Positions 43,356 through 52,652 of a DNA stretch of 64,000 nt are shown piece after piece. How positions within the stretch are numbered: position 1 is the first letter of the stretch; each line of letters begins with the position of its first letter. Origin of the DNA: an uncultured Burkholderiaceae bacterium (GTDB taxonomy: Bacteria; Pseudomonadota; Gammaproteobacteria; Burkholderiales; Burkholderiaceae_B); contig CALBEY010000020.1 of NCBI GenBank assembly GCA_937888805.1, positions 1 to 64,000 of the forward strand, in the 5' to 3' direction. A model generated the notes under the pieces. It was not told the origin of the DNA, did no database searches, and saw only the letters and a list, made by a program, of their open reading frames with translations. The translations under genes were made by a program, and so were the position numbers.

Positions 43356-44039
43356 ATGTTGCATACATATTTAGATGACGACACTGGCATATTGACGCTT
43401 ACCTTATCGCGAGCGCCGGTCAACGCCCTAAATGAGGCGATCTACGATCAACTTCACCACGCTTTCATTACCGCACAAAAAGACCCTAGTGTTCGCGCAG
43501 TGGTGTTGGCTGCTGATGGTCAAAAAGCATTTTGCGCGGGCGCTGATGTCAAGGAATATGCTGACCTTGCGCACAAAGAGGCCGAGGTAAAGCAATTGAG
43601 GTTTTTACTGCGTTGCTTGATTGACGTGGTTAATTGTCCCAAGCCTGTCATTGCAGCAGTTCATGCGCCTGCGATCGGGGCGGGATTGATGTTGGCTTGT
43701 GCCTGTGACGAGATTGTGCTGTCGCAAAGTGCTTGGGTTTCATTGCCCGAATCCAAACTCAATCTACCCACCCCGATTGGTGCCGCGATTGCTGCCCGAC
43801 GATTTGATCCTAGGGCCATACAAACGCTGGTCCAGCGAGCAGAAAGGCTCAACGCAGAGCAATGCCTAGCGGCTGGTTTTGCTGACCAAATCGTGCCCCA
43901 AGATGAGGTCATGGCAGTGGTTCAGCAACGATTAACGGCTTATGCAGACATCCACAGTGATGTTTATGCCGTCAATAAACGTTGGCTTAATCGAGACGTC
44001 ACAGCCATCCTTCAGGCTTCGTGTGATTACGTGTCTTAA
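43356..44039 (+). CDS. Enoyl-CoA hydratase/isomerase family protein (second copy)
   Basis: 227 residues from the ATG at 43356. It contains FCAGADVKEYAD and AAVHAPAIGAGLMLACACDEI with SLPESKLNLPTPIGAA, so the crotonase oxyanion hole is present although it is shorter than usual (C-terminal helices truncated). It is not a close copy of the preceding protein, so distinct reactions are likely. The stop codon TAA overlaps the reverse stop of the convergent TauD-like gene in a shared TTAA. Confidence 0.82.
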   Translation: MLHTYLDDDTGILTLTLSRAPVNALNEAIYDQLHHAFITAQKDPSVRAVVLAADGQKAFCAGADVKEYADLAHKEAEVKQLRFLLRCLIDVVNCPKPVIAAVHAPAIGAGLMLACACDEIVLSQSAWVSLPESKLNLPTPIGAAIAARRFDPRAIQTLVQRAERLNAEQCLAAGFADQIVPQDEVMAVVQQRLTAYADIHSDVYAVNKRWLNRDVTAILQASCDYVS

Positions 44040-44881
44040 ACCGGGACGTCACCTTTGAGGGTGATTCGGTGTAACAAGCGTTTGTGGCCGTGATAGTCGT
44101 TAACCGGATTGTGCAATACGCAGCGGTTATCCCAAAGTGCGATTGAGCTCTCTTGCCAGTTAAATCGGCACGTGAACTCTGCTTTGGTCTGATGCGCGAA
44201 CAGAAATTCCAGTAAAGGCTGACTTTCTTGTTCAGTCCAACCCACAAAATGCGTGGTGTGAGCGGGATTGACGTACAGTGTTTTTCGGCCAGTTTCAGGA
44301 TGAGTTCGGATCACAGGATGCTCACCGACCAGTGCTTGATTGGCTTTGTCAGTGGCTGAGTCAGCCACACGGTCTTCGCGGGTTTTGGTGACTTCAGCTT
44401 TGGTGGAGCAGTTGGCCGCTTTCAGTGTGCTGAGTGTCTTTTTTAGCCCGTCGGAAAGGGCGTCGTAGGCAGCGTAACCACTGGCAAACAAGGTGTCACC
44501 GCCTTTTGGGGGTAGTTCGCGAGCGATCAACATGGTGGCCATGGGTGGGGCGTTGAGATAGGCCGTATCGGTATGCCAGATGCCACCAAAGTTGTGTTTC
44601 TCGTGTGGCAACTTCAGCACTGGGATGATCATGGGATATTCGGGTATGCCTTTGACAAACGGATACTCAACCACGTCACCAAATCGCTCGGCAAATGCCT
44701 GAAAGGCACTCGGTTCAAGTGGCTGATTTCTAAAGAAAACAACGCCGTGTTCAAGCCAGACCGCTCGTATGGCTTGAACATCTTCGTCTGAGAGGGGGGC
44801 GGTGAGGTCCACGCCATGAATCTCAGCGCCAATGGCCCCGGCTATCGGTTTAACGTCAAGTGATAAGTTTGTGGTTGTCAT
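44036..44881 (-). CDS. TauD/TfdA-family 2-oxoglutarate-dependent dioxygenase
   Basis: 281 residues. The iron triad is visible: His103-x-Asp105 in IWHTDTAYL and the distal His in WDNRCVLHNP. The 2-oxoglutarate-binding Arg is in RLLHRITLKG. The N-terminus (IGAEIHGVDLTAPLSDED) is typical of TauD. Such enzymes hydroxylate taurine, alkylsulfonates or phenoxyacids. GGAAG precedes the ATG at 44881. It follows the FrnE-type gene by 53 bp. Substrate not assignable. Confidence 0.86.
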   Translation of the reverse strand: MTTTNLSLDVKPIAGAIGAEIHGVDLTAPLSDEDVQAIRAVWLEHGVVFFRNQPLEPSAFQAFAERFGDVVEYPFVKGIPEYPMIIPVLKLPHEKHNFGGIWHTDTAYLNAPPMATMLIARELPPKGGDTLFASGYAAYDALSDGLKKTLSTLKAANCSTKAEVTKTREDRVADSATDKANQALVGEHPVIRTHPETGRKTLYVNPAHTTHFVGWTEQESQPLLEFLFAHQTKAEFTCRFNWQESSIALWDNRCVLHNPVNDYHGHKRLLHRITLKGDVPV

Positions 44882-44934
44882 CTGCTGTTGTCTTCCGGTC
44901 GAAATAATTGTGTTTTTCAAATGAAGCCAAGTTG

Positions 44935-45630
44935 TCAAATCGATTCGCTTGGCAAATCTTCGCGGGCGCGTTTGGCCGCTTGTTGTATGGCGGCAGCCAG
45001 GTGTTCGACTGGCTGGGCCCCCTCAACTAAAAATTTGTTGTTCAGAATAAAAGCCGGTACGCCATGGATGTCGAGCATTTTGTAGCGCGCCTGGGCTGCG
45101 CGCACGTCTTGTGCGTATTCGTCATCTAGTAAGACTTCGCGGGCTCGATCCGTGTCAAGCGCAGCTTGGGCGACGGCCGCAAGCAAGGTGTCTGGCTCAT
45201 CCATGTCCTCCACGCTGGTGAAGTAGGCCGCTAGCAGGGCTTTTTTAAGCAGAAGTGCAGATTCAGGGCTCTGTTCGGTCTGGGCCCAATGAATCAAGCG
45301 GTGACAATTGAAGGTGTTGTAGACATGTTTGCGACCCTCTGGGTGAAAAGCAAATCCCACTTCGGCAGCCCGGTCATAAATACGCTGTTGGTTGATTCGC
45401 ACCTGTTGCGCTGAAATGCCGTACTTGTTCGCGAGGTAGCCAATCACCTCTTCGCCGCCGATGGGCATGTCAGGATTGAGTTCAAAGGGTTGTAGATAAA
45501 CACGAACCACGATTTGACCGCGCGACATTTTATCGGTGATCGCAATCGCCTTTTCTAAGGTCGTCAAGCCAATGGCGCACCACGGGCAGGCCACATCTGA
45601 CACCATGTCAATTCGCACAACATCGCTCAT
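44935..45630 (-). CDS. DsbA-family (FrnE-like) oxidoreductase
   Basis: 231 residues. Thioredoxin-type CPWC in DMVSDVACPWCAIGL near the N-terminus, a helical insertion, and GVPAFILNNKFLVEGAQPVE with the cis-Pro loop. No signal peptide, so it is cytoplasmic like FrnE-type 2-hydroxychromene-2-carboxylate isomerase/DsbA relatives. The ATG overlaps the upstream thioesterase stop by 4 bp. Role inferred: thiol-disulfide chemistry or isomerisation. Confidence 0.85.
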   Translation of the reverse strand: MSDVVRIDMVSDVACPWCAIGLTTLEKAIAITDKMSRGQIVVRVYLQPFELNPDMPIGGEEVIGYLANKYGISAQQVRINQQRIYDRAAEVGFAFHPEGRKHVYNTFNCHRLIHWAQTEQSPESALLLKKALLAAYFTSVEDMDEPDTLLAAVAQAALDTDRAREVLLDDEYAQDVRAAQARYKMLDIHGVPAFILNNKFLVEGAQPVEHLAAAIQQAAKRAREDLPSESI

Positions 45631-46070
45631 GTACTTTCCTTGGGTTTTGGCCAAAGTATCATTTGGCTGCACCTAAACAATGCAATTTTTACACCATTTT
45701 CCGCATCAAACACCTCAGCATCCCAGACTTGGGTATTGCGACCCAAGTGCTGGGCTCTGGCCACGCAGTGAACTTCGCTGCCTCGGGTCGTGCCTAAAAA
45801 ATTACTTTTCAGTTCGATCGTGGTGAAGGAATGTGCCCCAGGCGGCAAATGTGCGACCGTTGCATAGCCACAGGTGGTGTCGGCAAGCGCAATCACGCTG
45901 GCTGCATGTAGGTAAGTGTTAGGGGCAAAATGAATGCTTTTAAGCGCCATCAGACTTTTCACTTCTTTGGACTTCAATTCTGTTAACACCACCCCCATCA
46001 GGCCCGGTAAATTGTCATTCGAGCGTTGGTTCAGTATTTCTAAGGTGATGTCATCGCGTAGCTTGGTCAT
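45627..46070 (-). CDS. PaaI-like hot-dog thioesterase
   Basis: 147 residues with a single hot-dog domain: HAASVIALADTTCGYATVAHLPP (long helix with Asp as catalytic candidate), IELKSNFLGTTRG and VWDAEVFDAENGVKIALFRCSQMI. PaaI-type enzymes hydrolyse acyl- or phenylacetyl-CoA. It is coupled to the FrnE-like gene by a 4-bp overlap. Substrate unknown. Confidence 0.82.
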   Translation of the reverse strand: MTKLRDDITLEILNQRSNDNLPGLMGVVLTELKSKEVKSLMALKSIHFAPNTYLHAASVIALADTTCGYATVAHLPPGAHSFTTIELKSNFLGTTRGSEVHCVARAQHLGRNTQVWDAEVFDAENGVKIALFRCSQMILWPKPKEST

Positions 46071-46161
46071 TGCTTTGTTTATTTACTTGTTAAGGATTTA
46101 ATCTTTGGTGAGCATAATGGTTAGGCGAGCTCGCGTCAGCTTGTTTGCGCACCTTCACATG

Positions 46162-49100
46162 TTAGCCCGCTGAGTTGCCCTTAGGTCGCGATCCGATGCG
46201 AAACCACCACGCGTAAAGCGCGGGCACAAATAGCAGGGTAATGGCCGTGCCAACCAACACACCGCCAATCAAAACGTAGGCCAAAGGTCCCCAGAAACGA
46301 TCGAGGGTGAGCGGCACGAATGCCAGGGCTGCAGCCACAGCGGTTAACACCACGGGGCGAGCCCGTTGTACCGCTGCTTCGATCACTGCCTGCCGCGGCG
46401 CCATCCCCTCGAGGGCGTTATCCGCAATCTGTTGGGTCAATATCAGGGTGTTGCGCATCAAAATGCCAGCCAAGCCAATTAGCCCCAAAAGCGCCACAAA
46501 GCCAAACGGTTGAGAAAACAACAACAAAGCCAATACCGCTCCGATCAACCCCAGTGGTGCTGTGGCCACCACCATAAACATCCCAGAAAAACTGCGCATC
46601 TGTAGCATGATGAACACCAACATCAGGGCGACCATCAGGGGTTGGAGTTTTTGGATGGAAGCATCGGCTTTTGCCGACTGCTCAATGGATCCGGCAATGC
46701 TGATGGCATAACCCTCGGGCAAGTCAGCACGCACTGATGAAAGCGCGGCCCAGACGGCCATGGCCACATCGGGTGGTTGCGCGCCTTTTACATCGCCATT
46801 AACGTACAGAAAAGGCTGACGGTTGTAGCGCTTGATAACGGGATCTTCAAACGCAATGGTGGCTGTGCCGAGTTGTGTCAGCGGCACCTTGGTGCCGTCT
46901 GGGGTGATGATTTCTATGCCTTCGAGCAATTCGCCACGAGTGGGTGCCATTCGTGCGCGGACTTGCACGCTGCGGGTGCCTTCACGCACGTTGGTCACGG
47001 GTACGCCATTGAGTTGGAACTGTAATTGCAAGGCCACCTCGCGCGTTGTTAAGCCTAAGGTCCGTAAGACTTGGGTGTCCATGTCTAGGTCAAGGGTCGG
47101 TGCGCGTTCGTCCCAATCTAAGTTGGGGTCGACCATGTGAGGGTTTTGTTGCATCACGTTACGCACTTGATGGCCTATGGTGCGTAAAACCGCGGTGTCG
47201 GGGCCCGTCACCCTAAAGCTCACAGGCCAATCCACGGGTGGCCCAAAAAGAAGGCGCGCGACCCGCACCCGCGCTTGAGCATAAGTGCCTTCGGCGATTC
47301 GACCATTGAGAAATTCGATCAATGTTTCTCGGCTTTTGTCGTCTTGGGTCACCGCAATCATCTTCGCGAAGCCCGGGTTGGGTTGTTCAGGATTGGCGGA
47401 AATAAAAAAGCGAGGTGCGCCAGCCCCTATGTAGGCCGAAAGGGTTTCAATTTCGGGTCGGTCGATGAGATCCCTCTCTAAGGCACGAACAACCGAATCA
47501 GTCACGCCGATGGCTGAACCCTCCGGCAAATAAACGCTGATTAGAACTTCGGGCCGATCAGAGCTTGGGAAGAACTGTTTTTCGACAGGCCCAGCCATGC
47601 TGGCAATGCTCAGCACCAGAGCGGCCAATGTGGCAAGGACGACACGTTTGCGTCGGGTGACGCACCACGTGATGATGGCGCGCAGTCGTTCATAGCCTGG
47701 GGTTCGGTAAAGCAAGTCGTGTGCGTTGTGTGGGTCTTGTGAACTTTGTGCGTTTTGTGCTGAGTCTTGTTTGATCTCAGGCAAGATTTTGACACCCAGA
47801 TAGGGCGTGAAGGTCACGGCCACCACCCACGACACCAAGAGCGCGAAGGCCAGTACCCAAAAAATGCCACCTGCGTACTCACCAACCGCCGAGCGCGCAA
47901 AGCCGATGGGCACAAATCCGGCCACCGTCACCAAAGTACCAAATAGCATCGGGGCCGCTGTCACCTCCCAGGCGTGGCTTGCCGCCCTAACGCGATCCCA
48001 GCCCTGTTCCATCTTAACGATCATCATTTCAATGGCAATGATGGCGTCATCAACCAATAGCCCTAGCGCTATGATGAGTGCGCCCAAAGATATGCGGTCA
48101 AGGTTCATGCCTGTGAGTTTCATCAGCACAAAAGTCAGGCCTAGGGTCAGGGGAATTGACAACCCAACAATCAAGCCAGCGCGCAAACCAATGGCTAAGA
48201 CGCTCACCGCCATCACAACGGCCATGGCCACCAAAAACTTGATTTGAAACAAGTCGACGGCCTGTGCAATGGCATCAGCCTGGTTGGTGATTTGGGTTAA
48301 AGACATGCCCAGTGGCAGTTCCTTGCGCTCGAGCGCGAGAAAGGCTGATAGCCTTTCACCAAGCGCCAACCCGTCTTCACCGTCAGCGGCAACCACACCG
48401 AGTAGCACGCTGTCTTGGCCGGAGGCTCGGATCATGTAGGTGGGTGGCTCCTCGTAGCCCCGTTCTACCTCAGCAATGTCGCCTAATCGAATGACGCGGT
48501 TGTTGACGCGAAGCGGCACGTTGGCCAAAGCTTGTAGGTCTGTTAAGTCTGCGTCAATCCGCACGTAAACACGAGCGCCAGCGGTTTCGATTTGGCCCGC
48601 AGGCACCAAATCGTTGTTGGCTTGTATAGCGGTTAAAACATCAGGCGCTGAGAGCCCGAGGTTAGCGAGTTTGGCGCGATCAAAGTTGATGTGCAGTCGT
48701 TGTGGTCTTTCGCCCAACAAAAATACTTTTTGTATGCCCTTAACGCGCTGCAATCGGTCTCGAATGTTATCGGCATCTTTGACCAATTCTGACATCGGCA
48801 GACCGGGTGCCATCAAAGCAATCATTGAGAAATAGACGTCTGAGAAGTCATCATTGATAATGGGGCCAATGACACCGGCTGGCAGGCGAGGTGACTCGTC
48901 TAGCATGCGCTTTCGGACTTCGTAGAAGAGGTCTGGCACGATGTCGCTGGGCGAAAAATCTTCAAACTCAACCATCATGTCGGCGCGACCCGGTCGAATG
49001 GTCGTTTCGACTTTTAAAAAATAATCCACCTCTTGAATACGGCGCTCGAGGCGATCGACGACTTGGGTCTGCAATTCATCGGGTGTGGCCCCTGGCCAAA

Positions 49101-49257
49101 GGACTGAGACCACCATAACCCGAACGGTAAAGGGCGGGTCTTCGGCACGCCCGAGCGAGTTGAATGCGTACAGACCCGCGATGATGGATAAGATCAGAAA
49201 AAAAAGCGTGACCGATCGTTCGCGAACAGCTAGCGCCGACAGATTCGGAAAACTCAT
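46162..49257 (-). CDS. RND efflux permease (HAE1 type)
   Basis: 1031 residues, the inner-membrane pump of a tripartite RND exporter. Twelve membrane segments with two large periplasmic loops. The N-terminus is LFFLILSIIAGLYAFNSLGRAEDP, and the proton-relay LIALGLLVDDAIIAIEMM with paired Asp in TM4 is present. HAE1-like features (GVPVTNVREGTRSVQVRARM) point to drugs or hydrophobic compounds rather than metals. It overlaps its adaptor gene by 4 bp. No outer-membrane channel gene is adjacent, so a shared TolC-type channel is needed. Confidence 0.88.
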   Translation of the reverse strand: MSFPNLSALAVRERSVTLFFLILSIIAGLYAFNSLGRAEDPPFTVRVMVVSVLWPGATPDELQTQVVDRLERRIQEVDYFLKVETTIRPGRADMMVEFEDFSPSDIVPDLFYEVRKRMLDESPRLPAGVIGPIINDDFSDVYFSMIALMAPGLPMSELVKDADNIRDRLQRVKGIQKVFLLGERPQRLHINFDRAKLANLGLSAPDVLTAIQANNDLVPAGQIETAGARVYVRIDADLTDLQALANVPLRVNNRVIRLGDIAEVERGYEEPPTYMIRASGQDSVLLGVVAADGEDGLALGERLSAFLALERKELPLGMSLTQITNQADAIAQAVDLFQIKFLVAMAVVMAVSVLAIGLRAGLIVGLSIPLTLGLTFVLMKLTGMNLDRISLGALIIALGLLVDDAIIAIEMMIVKMEQGWDRVRAASHAWEVTAAPMLFGTLVTVAGFVPIGFARSAVGEYAGGIFWVLAFALLVSWVVAVTFTPYLGVKILPEIKQDSAQNAQSSQDPHNAHDLLYRTPGYERLRAIITWCVTRRKRVVLATLAALVLSIASMAGPVEKQFFPSSDRPEVLISVYLPEGSAIGVTDSVVRALERDLIDRPEIETLSAYIGAGAPRFFISANPEQPNPGFAKMIAVTQDDKSRETLIEFLNGRIAEGTYAQARVRVARLLFGPPVDWPVSFRVTGPDTAVLRTIGHQVRNVMQQNPHMVDPNLDWDERAPTLDLDMDTQVLRTLGLTTREVALQLQFQLNGVPVTNVREGTRSVQVRARMAPTRGELLEGIEIITPDGTKVPLTQLGTATIAFEDPVIKRYNRQPFLYVNGDVKGAQPPDVAMAVWAALSSVRADLPEGYAISIAGSIEQSAKADASIQKLQPLMVALMLVFIMLQMRSFSGMFMVVATAPLGLIGAVLALLLFSQPFGFVALLGLIGLAGILMRNTLILTQQIADNALEGMAPRQAVIEAAVQRARPVVLTAVAAALAFVPLTLDRFWGPLAYVLIGGVLVGTAITLLFVPALYAWWFRIGSRPKGNSAG

Positions 49258-50351
49258 GGTGCTGGACTGGGCTGAACCTTTACGGCCATGCCTGGTTGTA
49301 TGAGATGGGTGCCCATGGCGATCACTGGTGCACCGGGTGCCAAAGTGGATTGCACCTGAGCGTTCTCAGTCGAAAGTGAGAGCACTTGAACCGGTACCGC
49401 TTGCGTGAGACCGTCAACCACGATCCAGACCTGTGCGCCCTGACCGCGTTCGTCTAGGGCACCAAGCGGCACACGAATTACGTTTTGGCCAGGCTCGCCA
49501 GTGGTGATGGTGAGTTGTGCCACAGAGCCAATGGGTAGAGCCGTGTCTTGACCGAGCAGGGTGTATCGAGTGCGAATGGTGCGCGATGCGCGGTCAGCTG
49601 CCCCGGCGACTTCACGTAAGCTTGCCTGCCAACGTTGATTGCCGCTAGACACGACGCCGCTGGCAGGCGCTTTTAAGCCCTGTGGCAGAAACACTTCAAT
49701 ATCAATGGGTCCGGCCTGTGCAAACAGAGCCACCGCAAGGCCAGGTGTCACCACTTGACCCACTTCAGCCAAGGTTTCAGTCACGATGCCATGGTCTTGC
49801 GCTTTGAGCGTGGCGTAATCCACAGCAAAACGGGCTTGTTGTGCGCGCGCGAGTGCAGCATCCAATCTAGTCTGGCTTTCTTGGGCGATTTGTTCGACGC
49901 GATCTAGGGCTTGTTGGCTGATGAATCCAGATTTTGAAAGAGATTGACTGCGTTGCAATTCATCTTGCGTGGTTTTAACGGACGATTGTGCCGCTGAAAC
50001 CTCAGCTTGGGCCAGTGTCAAGGCTTGCTCGAGATCGCGCGGGTCAAGTGTAAATAGGGTTTGACCGGGAGTGACCACATCGCCAGCTTGTACCAAGCGG
50101 CGGTCAATGCGACCCCCGACTTGGAACGAAATTGGGTTTTGTCGGACGGCTTGGATCGTGCCTGACAAGACCAGTTGAGGGTCGATTGCCACTTGCGCGG
50201 CCACAGTTTTGACGATCGGTCGCGATTCGTCAATCGTGCTGTCTATTTCAGGCGCATCGCAAGCGGTCACTGCTATCGCTAAGGTCATCAAACCCAGCAA
50301 TCGCCAAGCCGAAGAAAAGCGCGAAGATATCAGAGACGAAATAATTGGCAT
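49254..50351 (-). CDS. RND efflux periplasmic adaptor (membrane fusion protein), lipoprotein
   Basis: About 365 residues from the ATG at 50351 (a TTG further up is possible). A lipobox-like LAIAVTAC follows a hydrophobic stretch, so the adaptor is probably lipid-anchored. The barrel-sandwich/lipoyl region is FQVGGRIDRRLVQAGDVVTPGQ, a coiled coil spans about 95-165 (VSAAQSSVKTTQDELQRSQS), and TPGLAVALFAQAGPIDIEV with later beta-barrel strands completes it. It bridges the RND pump to an outer-membrane channel. First gene of the pump operon. Confidence 0.86.
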   Translation of the reverse strand: MPIISSLISSRFSSAWRLLGLMTLAIAVTACDAPEIDSTIDESRPIVKTVAAQVAIDPQLVLSGTIQAVRQNPISFQVGGRIDRRLVQAGDVVTPGQTLFTLDPRDLEQALTLAQAEVSAAQSSVKTTQDELQRSQSLSKSGFISQQALDRVEQIAQESQTRLDAALARAQQARFAVDYATLKAQDHGIVTETLAEVGQVVTPGLAVALFAQAGPIDIEVFLPQGLKAPASGVVSSGNQRWQASLREVAGAADRASRTIRTRYTLLGQDTALPIGSVAQLTITTGEPGQNVIRVPLGALDERGQGAQVWIVVDGLTQAVPVQVLSLSTENAQVQSTLAPGAPVIAMGTHLIQPGMAVKVQPSPAP

Positions 50352-50510
50352 GATATGGTTTTGTGCGTCGCAACACTCAATTAGACCAGAGAGAGGGCAT
50401 TGTGTGTTCAATCCAGCACAGATTGAGCGCCAGTTTGTTATCTTTGACAGATATCCGATTAAAGGCTCAGGCGAATGTCGGGTCCACGTGATAAATAAAA
50501 AGGGAAAGTG

Positions 50511-51563
50511 ATGAGATTAGTAGTAATCCCCGGTGATGGCATCGGTCCAGAGACGGTCAGCGTGGCCGTGAAGGCCCTTGAAAAAGCGGCTCAGCAAAGC
50601 GAAGCGGTACTTGAGCTGGTGCATGAGATTGCTGGGCTCGACAGTTTGGCGCAACACGGCATCTCCGTTCGCCCTGAATTGATCAAAACGATCGAGGCTG
50701 CTGATGGCTTAATGATGGGTCCCATGACGACCCATCAATTAAATGATGAAGCCAAAGGCCGGATTAATCCGTCTATGTTCTTTAGAAGGCACTTTGACTT
50801 GTATGCCAACATTCGACCGGCGCGAACTTTTGAAGGGGCGCCGATTCGGGTCAAGCCCTTTGACTTGGTGGTCGTTCGAGAAAACTCCGAAGGTTTTTAT
50901 GCGGATCGCAACATGGTGTCAGGTGGCAGTGAGATGCTGGTGACTGATGATGTGGTGGTGTCGCTGCGACGGATCACGCGCGCGTGCTGCGAGCGCATTG
51001 CACGCCGTGCGTTTGAGCTGGCCATGACGCGGCGCAAGAAGGTCACCATCGTTCATAAAGCCAATGTCTTAAAGATTGGTGACGGCATGTTTGTACAAAC
51101 ATGTGAGGCCGTGGCCCGAGAGTTTCCTGATGTGACGGTGGACTCGGTGATTGTTGACGCCATGATGGCGCTCGTTGTACGCCAACCTGAGCGTTTTGAT
51201 GTGGTTGTCACAACCAATATGTTCGGTGATATTTTGTCTGACCTGACAGCCGAATTGGCTGGCAGTCTCGGGATGGCCGCATCCATCAATGCCGCTGATC
51301 ACTTTGCCATGGCGCAAGCCGCTCACGGCTCGGCACCTGACATTGCCGGTCAAAATATTGCCAATCCTTTCAGCCAGATTGGGTCAGCAGCGATGCTGTT
51401 AAGCTGGTATTCACAGCGCACGGGCAAGCCTGAATACCTAGAGGTGGCCCAACGACTTGAGGCTGCAATGGTTAAAACCATACGTGAGGGCAAGGTCACG
51501 CGGGACATGGGCGGTAACTTGGGCACGGATGCCGTTGGACGGGCGTTTTTAGCAAATTTATGA
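50511..51563 (+). CDS. Isocitrate/isopropylmalate dehydrogenase-family enzyme
   Basis: About 350 residues. NAD-binding MRLVVIPGDGIGPETV at the N-terminus, substrate Arg in FDLYANIRPAR, catalytic Lys in TIVHKANVLKIGDG and metal-binding TNMFGDILSDLTAELAGSLG. Members oxidise isopropylmalate, tartrate, malate or homoisocitrate. No leu genes are nearby, so a tartrate- or malate-type role is possible. An AAGGGAAAG site precedes the ATG; a GTG one codon earlier is also in frame. Confidence 0.84.
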   Translation: MRLVVIPGDGIGPETVSVAVKALEKAAQQSEAVLELVHEIAGLDSLAQHGISVRPELIKTIEAADGLMMGPMTTHQLNDEAKGRINPSMFFRRHFDLYANIRPARTFEGAPIRVKPFDLVVVRENSEGFYADRNMVSGGSEMLVTDDVVVSLRRITRACCERIARRAFELAMTRRKKVTIVHKANVLKIGDGMFVQTCEAVAREFPDVTVDSVIVDAMMALVVRQPERFDVVVTTNMFGDILSDLTAELAGSLGMAASINAADHFAMAQAAHGSAPDIAGQNIANPFSQIGSAAMLLSWYSQRTGKPEYLEVAQRLEAAMVKTIREGKVTRDMGGNLGTDAVGRAFLANL

Positions 51564-51582
51564 GTGAATGGAAGAGAACGTC

Positions 51583-52599
51583 ATGACGATCAAAAGAGTG
51601 GCAGTCGTGGGCGCGGGTTTGGCGGGTTTGACCTGCGCACGTGAGTTGACCCAAGCGGGACTGGATGTGATCGTCTTTGAAAAGTCACGCGGTGTTGGTG
51701 GCCGGTTGTCAACGCGACGCGTTGACTGGGCGACGTTTGACCACGGTACCCAATACTTTACTGCTCGAGATCCTGTTTTTATGGATTGGATCAGTGGATT
51801 GATGGCCCTAGATATCGTGTCGCAATGGTCGCCGGTGATGAGCAAACCCAATCCGGCCGAACCTTGGTACGTGGCTAACCCGGGGATGAATTCACTGGCT
51901 CGGGCGCAAGCCAAAGATTTGAACGTGGTGCCCAATACGCGTGTTTCAGCCATTCAATGGCAGGGCAGTCAATGGCAATTGGCCTTTGAAGAGGCGGCAA
52001 CTGAAATCGCTCACGACACGGCTGCTGACACCGCCCCTGAGACAACATTCGATGCGGTGGTGGTTGCTGTTCCCAATGAGCAGGCCGTGCCTTTGTTGCA
52101 ACCGCATCGGGCTGAATGGGCGGCGAGCTTGGCCGCCATTGCTTTATTGCCCTGCTGGACCGTGATGCTCAGTACCGAGCCTGTGGCGAGCACGCTCCAA
52201 GCGGGCCAGCCTAAGTCGGGCCCGATCGGTTGGTGGGCTCGCAACGACAGTAAGCCCGATCGATCAAAAAATGAGCGCCAACAAGACTGGGTGATTCAAG
52301 CCAATTCGACGTGGACTGAGCAGCACTTAAATGCCGATAAAGCGGTGGTCATCGGCGAATTACAAAAAGCGTTGTTGGCGCAACTCGGTGTTGCACAAAT
52401 GGTAAATACTCAAACGGCCATGGCGCACCGTTGGCTCTATGCGCGTCGAACCCCGGGTCTGGCTACATTGGGTTTAAGTTTGTGGCACGCGCAGCAGCGG
52501 TTGGGCGTTTGTGGTGACGGATTGACGCATAGCCGTGTTGAACAAGCGTTCTTAAGCGGGCGCGACGTGGCCATGTCTATTTTGAATGAGCGTTCATAA
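51583..52599 (+). CDS. Renalase-like FAD-dependent amine oxidase-family protein
   Basis: About 338 residues. FAD-binding VAVVGAGLAGLTCARELTQAG, then FEKSRGVGGRLSTRR and FDHGTQYFTARD, a set seen in bacterial renalase-like proteins that oxidise beta-NAD(P)H isomers. C-terminal LGVCGDGLTHSRVEQAFLSG completes the FAD site. GGAAGAG upstream favours the ATG at 51583; an in-frame ATG 15 bp earlier is possible. It stands between the dehydrogenase and the DapA-fold gene on the same strand. Reaction not proven. Confidence 0.8.
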   Translation: MTIKRVAVVGAGLAGLTCARELTQAGLDVIVFEKSRGVGGRLSTRRVDWATFDHGTQYFTARDPVFMDWISGLMALDIVSQWSPVMSKPNPAEPWYVANPGMNSLARAQAKDLNVVPNTRVSAIQWQGSQWQLAFEEAATEIAHDTAADTAPETTFDAVVVAVPNEQAVPLLQPHRAEWAASLAAIALLPCWTVMLSTEPVASTLQAGQPKSGPIGWWARNDSKPDRSKNERQQDWVIQANSTWTEQHLNADKAVVIGELQKALLAQLGVAQMVNTQTAMAHRWLYARRTPGLATLGLSLWHAQQRLGVCGDGLTHSRVEQAFLSGRDVAMSILNERS

Positions 52600-52652
52600 G
52601 GCTGCGACCAAGCCACTAAGAAAAAGCCGTACTCTTTTTAAAGGACCGAATC

